From: Alphaproteobacteria bacterium
GTDB taxonomy: Bacteria > Myxococcota_A > UBA796 > GCA-2862545
NCBI GenBank assembly: GCA_020632885.1
Contig: JACKEQ010000004.1
Location: 124,001 to 188,000, forward strand
Length of the DNA: 64,000 nt
Direction of reading: 5' to 3'
Shown: positions 17,621 to 26,111 of the stretch, one piece after another
Layout: each line of letters opens with the position of its first letter
Numbering within the stretch: the first letter of the stretch is position 1
The notes under the pieces: model-generated
Database searches by the model: none
The model's input: only the letters and a program-made list of their open reading frames with translations
What the model was told of the DNA's origin: nothing
Made by a program: the position numbers and the translations under genes

Positions 17621-18390
17621 AGCGCCTCCAGGGCGAGGGGCCCGAGGGCACCGTGGAGCGCGTCCACGTTGGTGACGAGGTCCGACTCGAGCACCGCCTC
17701 CACCCACGCCAGGCTGGTCGTCGCGGCGGCCTCCGGGAGCACGGCGGCCTGGATGAACCGCTGCTGCTGCGCGTAGGGAGCGGCCTTCCAGCGACGCACC
17801 ACCTCGGGCCAGAAGGCGCCGAGGGAGACGAGCGCGACCTTCTCGGCGCGATCGCCCTGCCGGAAGCGCTCCACAGCCATCTCGTACACCGCCGCGCGGT
17901 CGGCGATGGACACGGTGATGGGCCCCTTCCCGCGGACCTCGTGCGCCAGGGAGGCGAACGTGATCCACCCCTCGATGTCGGTCTCCGTCAAGGCGAGCTC
18001 CTCCGCGTCGTCGGTGATGCGTACCGACACCAGGGAGGCGGCGAGGTTCCCGACGGGATCGTCGGAGCGGACGGCGGCCCGACCCTGCGTGAAGGCCCAG
18101 ACCTCGTGGCTGCGCAGTGCCCCCGCCTCCTGGCCGGTGGCGGCACCCAGGATGGCGGCGCGCGCCCGGATGCCGTCGAGCCAGACCCGCGCCGCATCCG
18201 GATCGGCCGTGTGAGCCGCCAGCACGGCCTCCGCGGCATCCACCCCGGGCAACGGGAGGCCCGTGAGCTGGCGGAGGTAGCGCGTCGCCTCCATGGCGTC
18301 GCCGCAGGCGAGCCCCTCGGCGATCGGGGTGTCGGCGGCGGTGCACACGACGCGGGGGGCGGACGAGCAGGCGAGCAGCAGGGCGAACAT
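17617..18390 (-). CDS. Putative lipoprotein of unknown function
   Basis: This is a 257-residue protein with leader MFALLLAC (lipobox Cys at residue 8). The remainder is soluble and mostly helical, with no family I recognise. The ATG at 18390 lies eight-odd bases after a TAGGGA box with no Shine-Dalgarno sequence, so transcription may begin very close to the start codon. A longer reading from 18447 would put charged residues before the leader and is less likely. It is coupled to the TPR membrane gene. Confidence 0.65.
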   Translation of the reverse strand: MFALLLACSSAPRVVCTAADTPIAEGLACGDAMEATRYLRQLTGLPLPGVDAAEAVLAAHTADPDAARVWLDGIRARAAILGAATGQEAGALRSHEVWAFTQGRAAVRSDDPVGNLAASLVSVRITDDAEELALTETDIEGWITFASLAHEVRGKGPITVSIADRAAVYEMAVERFRQGDRAEKVALVSLGAFWPEVVRRWKAAPYAQQQRFIQAAVLPEAAATTSLAWVEAVLESDLVTNVDALHGALGPLALEAL

Positions 18391-18395
18391 GTCGA

Positions 18396-18401
18396 TCCCT
18401 A
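18396..18401 (-). promoter_or_regulatory. TAGGGA -10-like element
   Basis: On the minus strand GGATAGGGA lies five bases upstream of the ATG at 18390, so a transcript from it would be nearly leaderless. The 169-base gap up to 18559 holds no gene that I can see. Confidence 0.35.
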
Positions 18402-18559
18402 TCCGAGTCGGGTGGAGGTATGGATAGACCTTTGGGGGTTGCCGCACTGCGCTCGGGGTCAGGAGCGCCCCTCCGCCGAGGTCGCGGCGACCGATCCGGG
18501 GGGCGCCCTACCGGCCAAGTACGCGTTGCTCGGCACCGTGAACCGGATAACCGCCGCCG

Positions 18560-20413
18560 ATGTCTCATCGTCCAGAGATCGACGGTCTACGCACGATCGC
18601 CGTGGTACCGGTCTTGCTCTTTCACGGCGGATTCTGGTTGTTTGAAGGGGGCTATCTCGGCGTAGACGTCTTCTTCGTCATCAGCGGATTCCTCATCACC
18701 GGCAACCTCCTGCGCGACCTCGACGCTCACAGGCTCTCACTGCTCGGTTTCTACGAGCGGCGCGTGAGGAGATTGTTCCCTGCCTTGTTCGCGGTCATGA
18801 CCGTGACGACCGTGGCCGCCATGTGCCTGTCGTTCCCGCTGGAGCTGAAGACCTTCGGTTACGGCCTGGTGGGCGCATTCACCCATACGGCCAACATCAT
18901 CTTCCACCTCACGACCGGCTATTGGGGGCCTTCCAACGAGCAGAACCCTGCACTGCACACCTGGAGCCTCTCCGTGGAAGAGCAATTCTACATGCTCTTC
19001 CCCCTCGGCCTGATGCTCGCCCACCGGGCTCACCGCCGAGGCCCCGAGGCATTCGTCCTCCTGTCGTTCGCCGCGAGTCTGGCATTCGCCGTGGCCATCT
19101 CTGGTCCAGCTGCCTTCTTCCTCCTTCCATCGAGGGCGTTCGAGCTGATGGTCGGAAGCGCGTCCGCACTCTGGGTGAGGAACACGGGGCGGCGTCCCGA
19201 CCCCCGGCTCGCCGCATTGGGGCTCGCCGTCGTGATGGTGTCGATCCTCACCTTCGACAGGGACCTGAGCGCGCCGGGAGTCCTCACGCTCTTCCCCTGT
19301 GTGGGTACCGCGCTGGTGCTGGTCTTCGGGAGCGCGGCCGGACTCGCGGGCGCGTTGCTCACCGCGAGACCCATCGTGTTCGTGGGTCTGATCTCCTACT
19401 CCCTCTACCTCTGGCACCAACCCGTTTTGGCCTTCGCACGTCAGGCGCATGGCTTCGCCCTCGACACACCGTGGGTCTTGTTAATGTTGGCGTTCTCCTT
19501 CCTCCCCGCCTGGGCCTCCTGGCGTTGGGTGGAACAGCCGTGGCGAGACCGTGTGGCCGTGCCCCCGAGGAGGGTGTGGACGAGCTGGTTCGCGGGCACC
19601 GGCCTCGCCGTGGTCGTCGGCATCATCCTGTACGTCTCCAACGGGCTTCCAGGGCGTCTGGGCCCAGAGCCCATGGCATACCTCCTGCAAAACCCCCGGT
19701 ACTCCGACCGCTGCGGGAACGGGGACTGTCGGAAGGAACCAGCTCCCACAGTCGTCTTGTGGGGTGACAGCCACGCGGGCGCATTGGTCGAGCCGGCGAG
19801 GTCGTGGGCCGCACACACCAGACAGTCCTTTGCGCTCGCCGGCGGTGCGGGCTGCTCCGCACAAGCGCCGGAGCACGAACTGCAGAAGTGCAGGACGGCG
19901 AACAAGGCAGGCAGGAGAAAGGCCGACACAGCGGAGGTCGTCGTGCTGAGCGCTCGCTGGGCGGCGCGTGCGGGACTTGCGGGCAAGGCGTGCGAGGTGA
20001 CCGCACCGCTCGATCTCCATCTCCCGGAGGGGTCCAACGAACGCACAGTGCAGCTCGTTCGCGAGCTCGTGGCCGCGGGGAAACAGGTGGTCGTGGTGGG
20101 GCAGGTACCCGAGCCGCGCTGTTCCCCGTCGGATCTCGGGGCGCGCTACGCCTTCTGGGGCATGGACCTCGATCTGGACACGGTCGGTCTCTCGCGCGAC
20201 GACGCGCGGGTCGTGCAGACGACGCTCCGTGACTTCTACCGCCAGGCTGAGGAAGCAGGAGCCATGGTGGTCGACCCCGTCGACATCCTCTGTGAACCCG
20301 CTCGGTGCCCCGTCCAGAGCTCTCCGGGGACGCTCCTCTTCGGCGACGACAACCACCTCACCACGGTGGGAGCCGAGCGAGTCTGGACCAGGGTGGCCGC
20401 CGCTCTGCAGTGA
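18560..20413 (+). CDS. Acyltransferase-3 / SGNH fusion, surface glycan O-acetyltransferase (OafB-like)
   Basis: This 617-residue membrane enzyme probably O-acetylates a surface polysaccharide or peptidoglycan. The N-terminal acyltransferase-3 domain (about residues 1-340) shows RPEIDGLRTIAV, the VDVFFVISGFLI motif, HTWSLSVEEQFY and ten to eleven helices. The C-terminal periplasmic SGNH domain has WGDSHAG near residue 403 and DDNHLT near 595, carrying the catalytic Ser, Asp and His. It transfers acetyl from cytoplasmic acetyl-CoA across the membrane. The gene looks less GC-rich and uses more rare codons than its neighbours, a hint of transfer. Confidence 0.92.
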   Translation: MSHRPEIDGLRTIAVVPVLLFHGGFWLFEGGYLGVDVFFVISGFLITGNLLRDLDAHRLSLLGFYERRVRRLFPALFAVMTVTTVAAMCLSFPLELKTFGYGLVGAFTHTANIIFHLTTGYWGPSNEQNPALHTWSLSVEEQFYMLFPLGLMLAHRAHRRGPEAFVLLSFAASLAFAVAISGPAAFFLLPSRAFELMVGSASALWVRNTGRRPDPRLAALGLAVVMVSILTFDRDLSAPGVLTLFPCVGTALVLVFGSAAGLAGALLTARPIVFVGLISYSLYLWHQPVLAFARQAHGFALDTPWVLLMLAFSFLPAWASWRWVEQPWRDRVAVPPRRVWTSWFAGTGLAVVVGIILYVSNGLPGRLGPEPMAYLLQNPRYSDRCGNGDCRKEPAPTVVLWGDSHAGALVEPARSWAAHTRQSFALAGGAGCSAQAPEHELQKCRTANKAGRRKADTAEVVVLSARWAARAGLAGKACEVTAPLDLHLPEGSNERTVQLVRELVAAGKQVVVVGQVPEPRCSPSDLGARYAFWGMDLDLDTVGLSRDDARVVQTTLRDFYRQAEEAGAMVVDPVDILCEPARCPVQSSPGTLLFGDDNHLTTVGAERVWTRVAAALQ

Positions 20414-20472
20414 TGCAGATGTCCACGTCGCCGGGGGGCGGGTATCCGCGGCGCCTATGCTGGATTGCCTCG

Positions 20473-21219
20473 ATGCCGATGACCACCTTCCACGACCACT
20501 TCTCCGGGCATGCCGCGAGCTACGGCGCCTTCCGTCCCACCTACCCGCCCGCGTTGTTCGCGTGGTTGGCCCGGGAGGCACCCGGCCGGCGGGCCTGGGA
20601 CGTGGCGTGCGGCAACGGGCAGGCGTCGGTCGCCCTCGCGGAGGTGGGCTTCGCGGTCACGGCGACCGATGCGAGCGCGCAGCAGATCGCCTCGGCGATC
20701 GCGCATCCGGGCGTGCGGTACAGTGTGGGCGACGCGACGGCGTCGGGGCTCCCGGACGGGTCCGTGCACCTCGTCACGGTCGCCCAGGCGCTGCACTGGT
20801 TCGACTTCGCCGCCTTCTTCGCCGAAGCGGAGCGAGTGCTCGCTTCGGGAGGGCTCCTGGCGGCCTGGTGCTACGAGCTGTTCACGATCGACCCCGCCGT
20901 CGACGCGCCCATGCTCGTGCTCTACCGCGACATCGTCGGGGCGGACTGGCCCCCCGAGCGGCGGCACATCGAGGCCGGCTACCGCACCATCCCCTGGCCC
21001 CGGCCGGAGATCGAGGCGCCCGGCATCACGATGGAGGCGGACTGGTCGGTGGATCAGGTCCTCGGCTACCTCCGCACCTGGTCGGCCGTGCGCCGGTACA
21101 TCGCGCGCGAGGGTCGCGATCCGGTCGATGCCATCGAGGTCGACCTCCGCCTCGCGTGGGGACCGGAGGCCGTCCGCCGGGTCGTCTGGCCGGTCAGCCT
21201 GCGGGCTTCTCGGCTCTGA
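20473..21219 (+). CDS. SAM-dependent methyltransferase (trans-aconitate methyltransferase-like)
   Basis: This is a 248-residue class I methyltransferase with the family's FSGHAASYGAFRPTYP entry segment, the SAM loop WDVACGNGQAS, an acidic VTATDAS strand end and ALHWFDF at motif IV. It resembles Methyltransf_11/TAM-type enzymes acting on small molecules. I start at the ATG at 20473; the ATG at 20479 fits equally well and one at 20413 is possible. Its 3' end overlaps the convergent methyltransferase gene. It may be co-transcribed with the O-acyltransferase 59 bases upstream. Confidence 0.8.
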   Translation: MPMTTFHDHFSGHAASYGAFRPTYPPALFAWLAREAPGRRAWDVACGNGQASVALAEVGFAVTATDASAQQIASAIAHPGVRYSVGDATASGLPDGSVHLVTVAQALHWFDFAAFFAEAERVLASGGLLAAWCYELFTIDPAVDAPMLVLYRDIVGADWPPERRHIEAGYRTIPWPRPEIEAPGITMEADWSVDQVLGYLRTWSAVRRYIAREGRDPVDAIEVDLRLAWGPEAVRRVVWPVSLRASRL

Positions 21220-22130
21220 CGAGGCAGCTCCAACCCCGACCCGCGTCGAAGGCTGCGAGGGTCGCGGTCACCTCCCCGGGATGCCCAGATGTCGTGGAGA
21301 CCCTCGGCCGCGAAGCCCTCGCGGAGGTCGTCGAGGGCGGCACGGCCCCGCCGCCAGAGGGCGTGGGCGTGGGGCGTGACGTCCTCCACCGTCACGATGG
21401 CATCGTCGGGAAGGGCGGCAGCGAGCCTGCTCGACGCGAAGTCGCCGCTGTTCTGACCCCAGGCGGCGACCAGGCGTCCTCCCGGCTTCAACGCCCGCCA
21501 GACCCGTCCGATCGTCGAGGGGAGGTCGTCCGCGAAGTACAGCGTGTCGCAGGCCACCGCGACGTCGAAGGTGTTGGGGAGCTGGAGGTCGTCCAGGTCA
21601 CCCACCTCGAAGGTCACGCCCTCACCGGACGCTCGCGAGATGGCGCTCGCGGCGATGTCGATCCCGACCCCCTGCGCGCCGGTCGAGGCTGCGATCCAGG
21701 CGGTGATCGCGCCGGTAGCGCAGCCGAGGTCCACGAACCGCTGCCCGTCACCGAGGGCGGAGAGCGACAGGAGGAGCTCCCGCTGCGGGGGGCCGAGCGT
21801 GTTGAAGCTGAAGGCGTCCCAGCCGTAGACGCGCTGGTTGTACACCGCGTTGGTCGGGCTCCGGGAGAGGCGGAGGAACGTGCTGTCGAAGCCCGAGCTC
21901 ACCTCGATGGCCTTCTGGCGGAACGCCTCTTCGACGCCTGCCTCTGTCACCGACCACCCCTCGGGCCCCTCCTCCACGAGCCCGGTCAGGGAGCCCAGGA
22001 TGGCGCGGTAGTCGCCGAGGCGTTCGGGCCACGAGAACGCCAGGATCTCGCGCAGGCGGGAGTCGGGGTGCGGCTGCCGGCGTCGATAGCGCCAGAGCAT
22101 CACGAGAAGGGAGCGGGCGTCGGTGTCCAT
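21066..22130 (-). CDS. Methyltransferase with a C-terminal frameshift
   Basis: As sequenced this encodes 354 residues. An N-terminal helical region of about 130 residues is followed by a class I SAM domain with VDLGCATGAITAWIA, VGIDIAAS and VACDTLYF. After HDIWASRG the reading becomes Arg-rich and runs antisense through the neighbouring methyltransferase. Dropping one G from the GGGG run (C4 at 21274-21277 on the plus strand) gives a normal ending, EVTATLAAFDAGRGWSCLVR, with stop at 21194 and 311 residues. So either a base-call error or a recent +1 frameshift lies near the end. The start is the ATG at 22130. Confidence 0.75.
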   Translation of the reverse strand: MDTDARSLLVMLWRYRRRQPHPDSRLREILAFSWPERLGDYRAILGSLTGLVEEGPEGWSVTEAGVEEAFRQKAIEVSSGFDSTFLRLSRSPTNAVYNQRVYGWDAFSFNTLGPPQRELLLSLSALGDGQRFVDLGCATGAITAWIAASTGAQGVGIDIAASAISRASGEGVTFEVGDLDDLQLPNTFDVAVACDTLYFADDLPSTIGRVWRALKPGGRLVAAWGQNSGDFASSRLAAALPDDAIVTVEDVTPHAHALWRRGRAALDDLREGFAAEGLHDIWASRGGDRDPRSLRRGSGLELPRQSREARRLTGQTTRRTASGPHARRRSTSMASTGSRPSRAMYRRTADQVRR

Positions 22131-22135
22131 CCCGC

Positions 22136-22141
22136 ATCCTA
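22136..22141 (-). promoter_or_regulatory. TAGGAT -10-like element
   Basis: On the minus strand GGTAGGAT stands five bases before the ATG at 22130 of the frameshifted methyltransferase. That spacing implies a nearly leaderless mRNA. It is part of the recurring TAGG(A/G/T)T set. Confidence 0.35.
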
Positions 22142-22155
22142 CCCCCTGAGACACG

Positions 22156-22187
22156 CGACCCCGGCTGTCTTGCGACAACCGGGGTCG
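22156..22187. terminator. Strong hairpin downstream of rpsD
   Basis: Nine perfectly paired bases (CGACCCCGG with CCGGGGTCG), one C-A mismatch, then four more pairs close a TTGC loop. It lies 25 bases past the rpsD stop and just upstream of the next gene, which fits transcription termination. There is no T-run on the minus strand. Confidence 0.65.
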
Positions 22188-22211
22188 GTGCGTTCGGAAT
22201 CGGGTCTCGTT

Positions 22212-22829
22212 CTACAGCTTCTGCGAGTAGAACTCGATGATGGCCGCTTCGTTCAGCTCGAACGGCAGGTCGTGCCGGTCGGGCTTGGACGTGAGCTTGC
22301 CGGTGGCCTTGGCGGGGTCGAACTCCAGCCAGGACGGACGCGGGAGGCCAGCGGACTGCTCGATCGTCGCGGTGACGAACGACTTGGTCTTGGACTTCTC
22401 GCGCACGCTGATCTCGTCCCCGGGGGAGACGTGGAAGCTCGGCCGGTCGACGCGCTTGCCGTTGACCAGGACGTGGCCGTGCACGACGAGCTGGCGGGAC
22501 GCCGGGATCGTGCGGGCCAGGCCGAGACGCCAGACCAGGTTGTCGAGGCGGGACTCGAGCAGGAGCATCAGGTTGTCACCCGAGTTGCCCCGCATGCGAG
22601 ACGCCTTCTTGACGTAGCGCTGGAACTGGGCCTCGAGAATGCCGTAGTGCCAGCGGGCCTTCTGCTTCTCGGCCAGACGGACCTTGTAGTCGCTGGGCTT
22701 GCTTCGACGACGGGTACCGTGCTCACCCGGGGGGAACGGCCGGTCCAGCGTAGGGACGGTCGTGAGTCCGGGAAGCACCGCGCCCACGGCCCGACACTTC
22801 TTGAGTCGGGGTCCACGATAACGCGCCAT
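22212..22829 (-). CDS. rpsD: 30S ribosomal protein S4
   Basis: This 205-residue primary rRNA-binding protein begins with MARYRGPRLKK, then has FPPGEHG and the S4 RNA-binding domain (RLDNLVWRLGLARTIPASRQ, then GHVLVNGKRV). Only one Cys is near the N-terminus, so it is the zinc-free form. The sequence and the ending FYSQKL resemble the shorter S4 type of cyanobacteria and planctomycetes (from memory). It stands apart from any rpsM-rpsK-rpoA genes and pairs with rpmG. Confidence 0.97.
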   Translation of the reverse strand: MARYRGPRLKKCRAVGAVLPGLTTVPTLDRPFPPGEHGTRRRSKPSDYKVRLAEKQKARWHYGILEAQFQRYVKKASRMRGNSGDNLMLLLESRLDNLVWRLGLARTIPASRQLVVHGHVLVNGKRVDRPSFHVSPGDEISVREKSKTKSFVTATIEQSAGLPRPSWLEFDPAKATGKLTSKPDRHDLPFELNEAAIIEFYSQKL

Positions 22830-22901
22830 GATTGGCTCCTCGTTGGTGCTGTGTCACCCGCCGGGGGCTTGTTCGATCGGGAGGATCGTGGGCCGACGGG
22901 G

Positions 22902-22917
22902 CCGGGCCGGAGCCCGG
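22902..22917. terminator. GC hairpin between rpmG and rpsD
   Basis: A perfect 6-bp stem, CCGGGC with GCCCGG around a four-base loop, lies 14 bases beyond the rpmG stop in the 101-base gap before rpsD. It may be an attenuator or terminator. No T-run follows it. Confidence 0.4.
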
Positions 22918-22930
22918 AAAGGATGGGTGG

Positions 22931-23119
22931 TTACTTGATCTCGCGGTGAAGCGTGTGCTTACGGAGGTACGGGTTGTACTTCATCAGCTCGAGGCGCTTC
23001 GGCGTGTTCTTCTTGTTCTTCTGCGAGGTGTAGCGGGACATGCCCGGGACACCGGAGCCGCGCTGCTCGGTGCACTCGAGCGTGATCACCTGCCGCGCGA
23101 CGTTCTTCTTCTTGGCCAT
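22931..23119 (-). CDS. rpmG: 50S ribosomal protein L33
   Basis: This is a 62-residue protein with the L33 pattern VITLECTEQ, YTSQKNKKNTPKRLEL and KYNPYLRKHTLHREIK. Only one Cys is present, so it is the zinc-free form. It is slightly longer than the usual 50-55 residues because of an inserted GSGVPGM loop. No tRNA-Trp or secE is next to it, unlike the common arrangement. Confidence 0.95.
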   Translation of the reverse strand: MAKKKNVARQVITLECTEQRGSGVPGMSRYTSQKNKKNTPKRLELMKYNPYLRKHTLHREIK

Positions 23120-23158
23120 CGGAGTCTCCCTCGGGATCCGGTTCCGAACCCGCCGCTC

Positions 23159-24160
23159 TTAATGCATGGCGCGGCTTTCGCAAGGCCCGCGCGATCGGCT
23201 CAGCCGGTCCATGGGCACCGCCACCCTGCGCCCGTCCGCACGGGTGACGAGGTCCGCGGCCGTCGACCGCCAGTCGTGCTGCACGAACGTGAAGCCCGCC
23301 TCGAGCAGGCGACGGGGGACCACGCGCCGGCTCTTCTGCATCAGCTCCACATCGGTGTCGAGCAGCCAGGCGCCCGCGCGGTCCATCCCGGGCAGGATGG
23401 GCAGACCGAAGGGCACGCCCGCAGCCTCGCGGACCCCGGCCATGAGCTCCGCGTTCGGGATGGGCTCGGGCGCGGTGAGGTTCACGGGTCCCTCCAGGGT
23501 GCCGTCCACCGCGAGGTGCTCGACCGCGCGCACGAGGTCGCGGTCACCGAGCCAGGAGACCGACTGTCGCCCCGAGCGGAAGGGCCCGCCGAGGCCCGTG
23601 CGGGCCAGCCAGAGCAGCACGTCGAAGATGCCTCCGGGGCCGGGGCTCATGGTGAACCCGAGCCGCATCGCGACCTTCCGGGTGTGAGGCGTCGGGCACG
23701 CCTGCTGGGCGAGCTCCCAGGCCCTGGCGATGGACACGCTGTACGACCAGTACCCGGGAGCGCCGTCTCCACGGGGCCCGATGGAGGCCGACTCGTCGAA
23801 CGTGTCGGTGAGCGTGTGGGGGTAGATGGACGCCGTGCTGGCCTGCAGCCAGACACCCGGAGGCCGTGGGACCTGCGCGATCGCCTGTCCCACCGCGAGG
23901 GCCGCCTCGACCCGCGACCGCATCATGAGCTCCAGGTTCTCCCAGCCGTAGCGGCAGTCCACCGACCTCCCCGCGAGGCTCACGACGACGTCGGCCCCGT
24001 CCAGCGCGTCCATCCAGGGGCCCACCGTGCGTCCGTCCCAGCGCAGGGCGGGGTCCGCGACCGACCGACCGATCACGAGGACTTCGTGGCCCGCGGCCCG
24101 CAGCCCACGTGTGAGGATAGCCCCGACCTGCCCGGTGCCACCGGGGATCACGTAGCGCAT
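23159..24160 (-). CDS. TIGR01777-type NAD(P)-dependent epimerase (YfcH/SulA-like)
   Basis: This 333-residue extended short-chain dehydrogenase-like protein has the N-terminal nucleotide loop IPGGTGQVG, a SLAGRSVDCRYG segment typical of the TIGR01777 group, STASIYPH, and the C-terminal DUF1731-like block (PRRLLEAGFTF). The enzymatic role of the family is not settled. It is divergent from a TetR gene across 55 bases with a palindrome, so TetR control is likely. The ATG at 24160 matches the family start. Confidence 0.88.
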   Translation of the reverse strand: MRYVIPGGTGQVGAILTRGLRAAGHEVLVIGRSVADPALRWDGRTVGPWMDALDGADVVVSLAGRSVDCRYGWENLELMMRSRVEAALAVGQAIAQVPRPPGVWLQASTASIYPHTLTDTFDESASIGPRGDGAPGYWSYSVSIARAWELAQQACPTPHTRKVAMRLGFTMSPGPGGIFDVLLWLARTGLGGPFRSGRQSVSWLGDRDLVRAVEHLAVDGTLEGPVNLTAPEPIPNAELMAGVREAAGVPFGLPILPGMDRAGAWLLDTDVELMQKSRRVVPRRLLEAGFTFVQHDWRSTAADLVTRADGRRVAVPMDRLSRSRGPCESRAMH

Positions 24161-24179
24161 CTCGACCTCCCGGATTCAA

Positions 24180-24195
24180 GGTAAACGTGTTCACC
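24180..24195. promoter_or_regulatory. Probable TetR operator palindrome
   Basis: GGTAAACGTGTTCACC is a 16-base inverted repeat with six of seven arm bases matching. It sits midway in the 55-base gap between the divergent epimerase and TetR genes. The position suits autoregulation plus control of the epimerase. It is notably AT-rich for this DNA. Confidence 0.7.
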
Positions 24196-24215
24196 ATAAA
24201 AGCAAGAGGCTCACG

Positions 24216-24911
24216 ATGACAGCTCGTGGACGCCCCCCCGGGCGGACCGAGAAGGGCGAGGCGTCGCGGGCGGCGCTCTACGCCACCGCCGTGAAGCGCT
24301 TCACCGAGGACGGCTACGAGGCCACCACGCTCCGCGGCATCGCCCGCGAGGCTGGCGTCAGCCCCGCCCTCCTCTACAAGTACTTCCCGAGCAAGCAGGC
24401 CGTCGTGATGGCCCTCTACGACGACCTCTCGGCTCGATTCGCCGACGGTCTGGCCCTCCCGGAGGCCGGCTGGACCGTCCGTGTCGTCACCACCCTGCGC
24501 TTCAGCCTGGAGGTGCTCGTCCCCCACCGGGCCACGCTGGCGACGGTCCTGCCCGTCCTGCTCACGGACCGGGAGCACGGGCTGCTCTCGCGGGGTGCCT
24601 TCGCCTCCCGCGACCGCGTGCGGGCCTGCTACGTCGAGGCGGTGGCAGGCTCGGCCCATCCGCCGTCCCATGCCGTCGTGCTCGGACGGCTCGCGTACTT
24701 CCTGCAGCTCGGCGTGCTGCTCTGGTGGCTGCTCGATCGGAGTCCCGATCAGCGGGCGACGGAGGGCCTGCTGGGGATGTTGGAGGGCCTGGGTCCGGCG
24801 CTGGGTCCGATGCTCTGGATCCCGGGTGTCGGCGGGACTCTCGAACGACTCGACACCCTCGTGGCCGACGCCCTCTACGACGACCCGCCGCCCCGCGGGA
24901 CGGGATCCTAG
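24216..24911 (+). CDS. TetR family transcriptional regulator
   Basis: This 231-residue regulator has the N-terminal TetR helix-turn-helix (about residues 16-62, with GYEATTLRGIAREAGVSPAL and LYKYFPSKQAV). A helical ligand-binding and dimer domain follows. The ATG at 24216 has an AGAGG site. It is divergent from the TIGR01777 epimerase with the palindrome at 24180-24195 between them, so it probably represses both genes. The inducer is unknown. Confidence 0.9.
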   Translation: MTARGRPPGRTEKGEASRAALYATAVKRFTEDGYEATTLRGIAREAGVSPALLYKYFPSKQAVVMALYDDLSARFADGLALPEAGWTVRVVTTLRFSLEVLVPHRATLATVLPVLLTDREHGLLSRGAFASRDRVRACYVEAVAGSAHPPSHAVVLGRLAYFLQLGVLLWWLLDRSPDQRATEGLLGMLEGLGPALGPMLWIPGVGGTLERLDTLVADALYDDPPPRGTGS

Positions 24912-24986
24912 GGACCGGTTTCGACGCTGTCCCTTCAGAGTGATCGCGGAGAGCCGATGGAGGGGCGCCTCGAACACGGAGCCCCG

Positions 24987-26111
24987 ATGACCCTGTTCCT
25001 CGTCGCGAACGCTGCCCTCGCCTGGACCGGCAGCGACGCCTACTACGACATGTCCGCCTCGAACACCGCAGACGCCGACGCGCCCACACACTCCTACATC
25101 GACATCTCGGGCACAGGCACGCGCCTCGCCGTCAGCGACCTGGACGACGGTCTCAGCACCCTCTCGGGCGTCCTCCCGCCCGGCACCACGTTCCGGTTCT
25201 ACGATCAGACCTTCACGCCCGATGAGATGTTCGTCGACAGCAACGGGCGGATCGCCTTCGGTGCGGCACCGGCGAGCGACTACCAGAACCCGCCGAACGC
25301 GGTGACCGACGACATCACCTACGCCATCCACATCGTCTGGGAGGACCTGCGGCCCCAGTCGGGCGGCGACATCCACGCCGAGGTCGTCGGCGACGAGCTC
25401 ATCGTCCAGTTCACGAACGTACAGTTCTACGCCACGGGCGGTGCCGTGAACGTGCAGACCGGGCTCGACCTGGTGACCGGCGAGATCCGGATCTCCAACG
25501 GCAACCCCATGATCGCCCAGTCCGATGGCGGTAGCTTCGGCAACACGCTCGGGCCCCAGCAGATCGGCCAGGGCCTCTCCACGCCGAGCGGCGGCCTCCA
25601 GGCGTTCAACGACTTCTCACCGCCCTCGGACGTCACCTACGTCTTCCATCCCAACTGGACCTGCGTGGGCGGTGACCCCGACCTCTGCGACGCGGTCGAC
25701 CTGGCCGCGGCGGCCACCCCGATGATCGACGAGGCCAGCCCGAACGTACGCCTCCGACCGAGCGCCATCTACGCACGGCTGGACGCCATCCGGACCTTCG
25801 GTACGGGCGCGGGATGCGGATTCTCCGGAGAGTCGTGGGGCGGCGGATACGCCCGGGGCCTGGCGGAGGGCACGACCACCACCGGCGGGGTCGTCACCGG
25901 CATGTTCCGCCTGAACGACGTCGAGGGCGACGTGGACGGCACCCCGTTCGGCGCGGCGTACGGCGCCTACGGGCGGGGGAACGTGCTGGCCTCCGACGGC
26001 GCGGACTTCGTCACCGGCATGTACGTCCGCACCAAGGGCCCTCACGGCGTGTGGGTCATGCTGGAGGGCGACACCTGCAACGGGCTCGCGGTCTACGGAC
26101 CCACGCTCTGA
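24987..26111 (+). CDS. Secreted protein of unknown function
   Basis: This 374-residue protein has the short leader MTLFLVANAALAW. Its mature part is beta-rich and resembles the N-terminal region of the MYXO-CTERM protein at 561-1895. Both have a variant of the sequence in which a beta-sheet protein detects a bent flap around IHIVWEDL, followed by the pattern L.TGEI. I do not recognise a named family. Four Cys in the last third may form disulfides. The ATG at 24987 is preferred over the upstream ATG at 24957 because it gives a clean leader. It is convergent with the FabL-like gene. Confidence 0.6.
   Translation: MTLFLVANAALAWTGSDAYYDMSASNTADADAPTHSYIDISGTGTRLAVSDLDDGLSTLSGVLPPGTTFRFYDQTFTPDEMFVDSNGRIAFGAAPASDYQNPPNAVTDDITYAIHIVWEDLRPQSGGDIHAEVVGDELIVQFTNVQFYATGGAVNVQTGLDLVTGEIRISNGNPMIAQSDGGSFGNTLGPQQIGQGLSTPSGGLQAFNDFSPPSDVTYVFHPNWTCVGGDPDLCDAVDLAAAATPMIDEASPNVRLRPSAIYARLDAIRTFGTGAGCGFSGESWGGGYARGLAEGTTTTGGVVTGMFRLNDVEGDVDGTPFGAAYGAYGRGNVLASDGADFVTGMYVRTKGPHGVWVMLEGDTCNGLAVYGPTL

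Noticed and set aside
21066..21193. A genuine C-terminal extension of the minus-strand methyltransferase.
   Set aside because: The residues are Arg-rich, antisense to the next gene and give way to a normal ending if one G is removed.
22830..22930. A tRNA gene or riboswitch between rpsD and rpmG.
   Set aside because: I see only a small GC hairpin; there is no cloverleaf or known riboswitch core.
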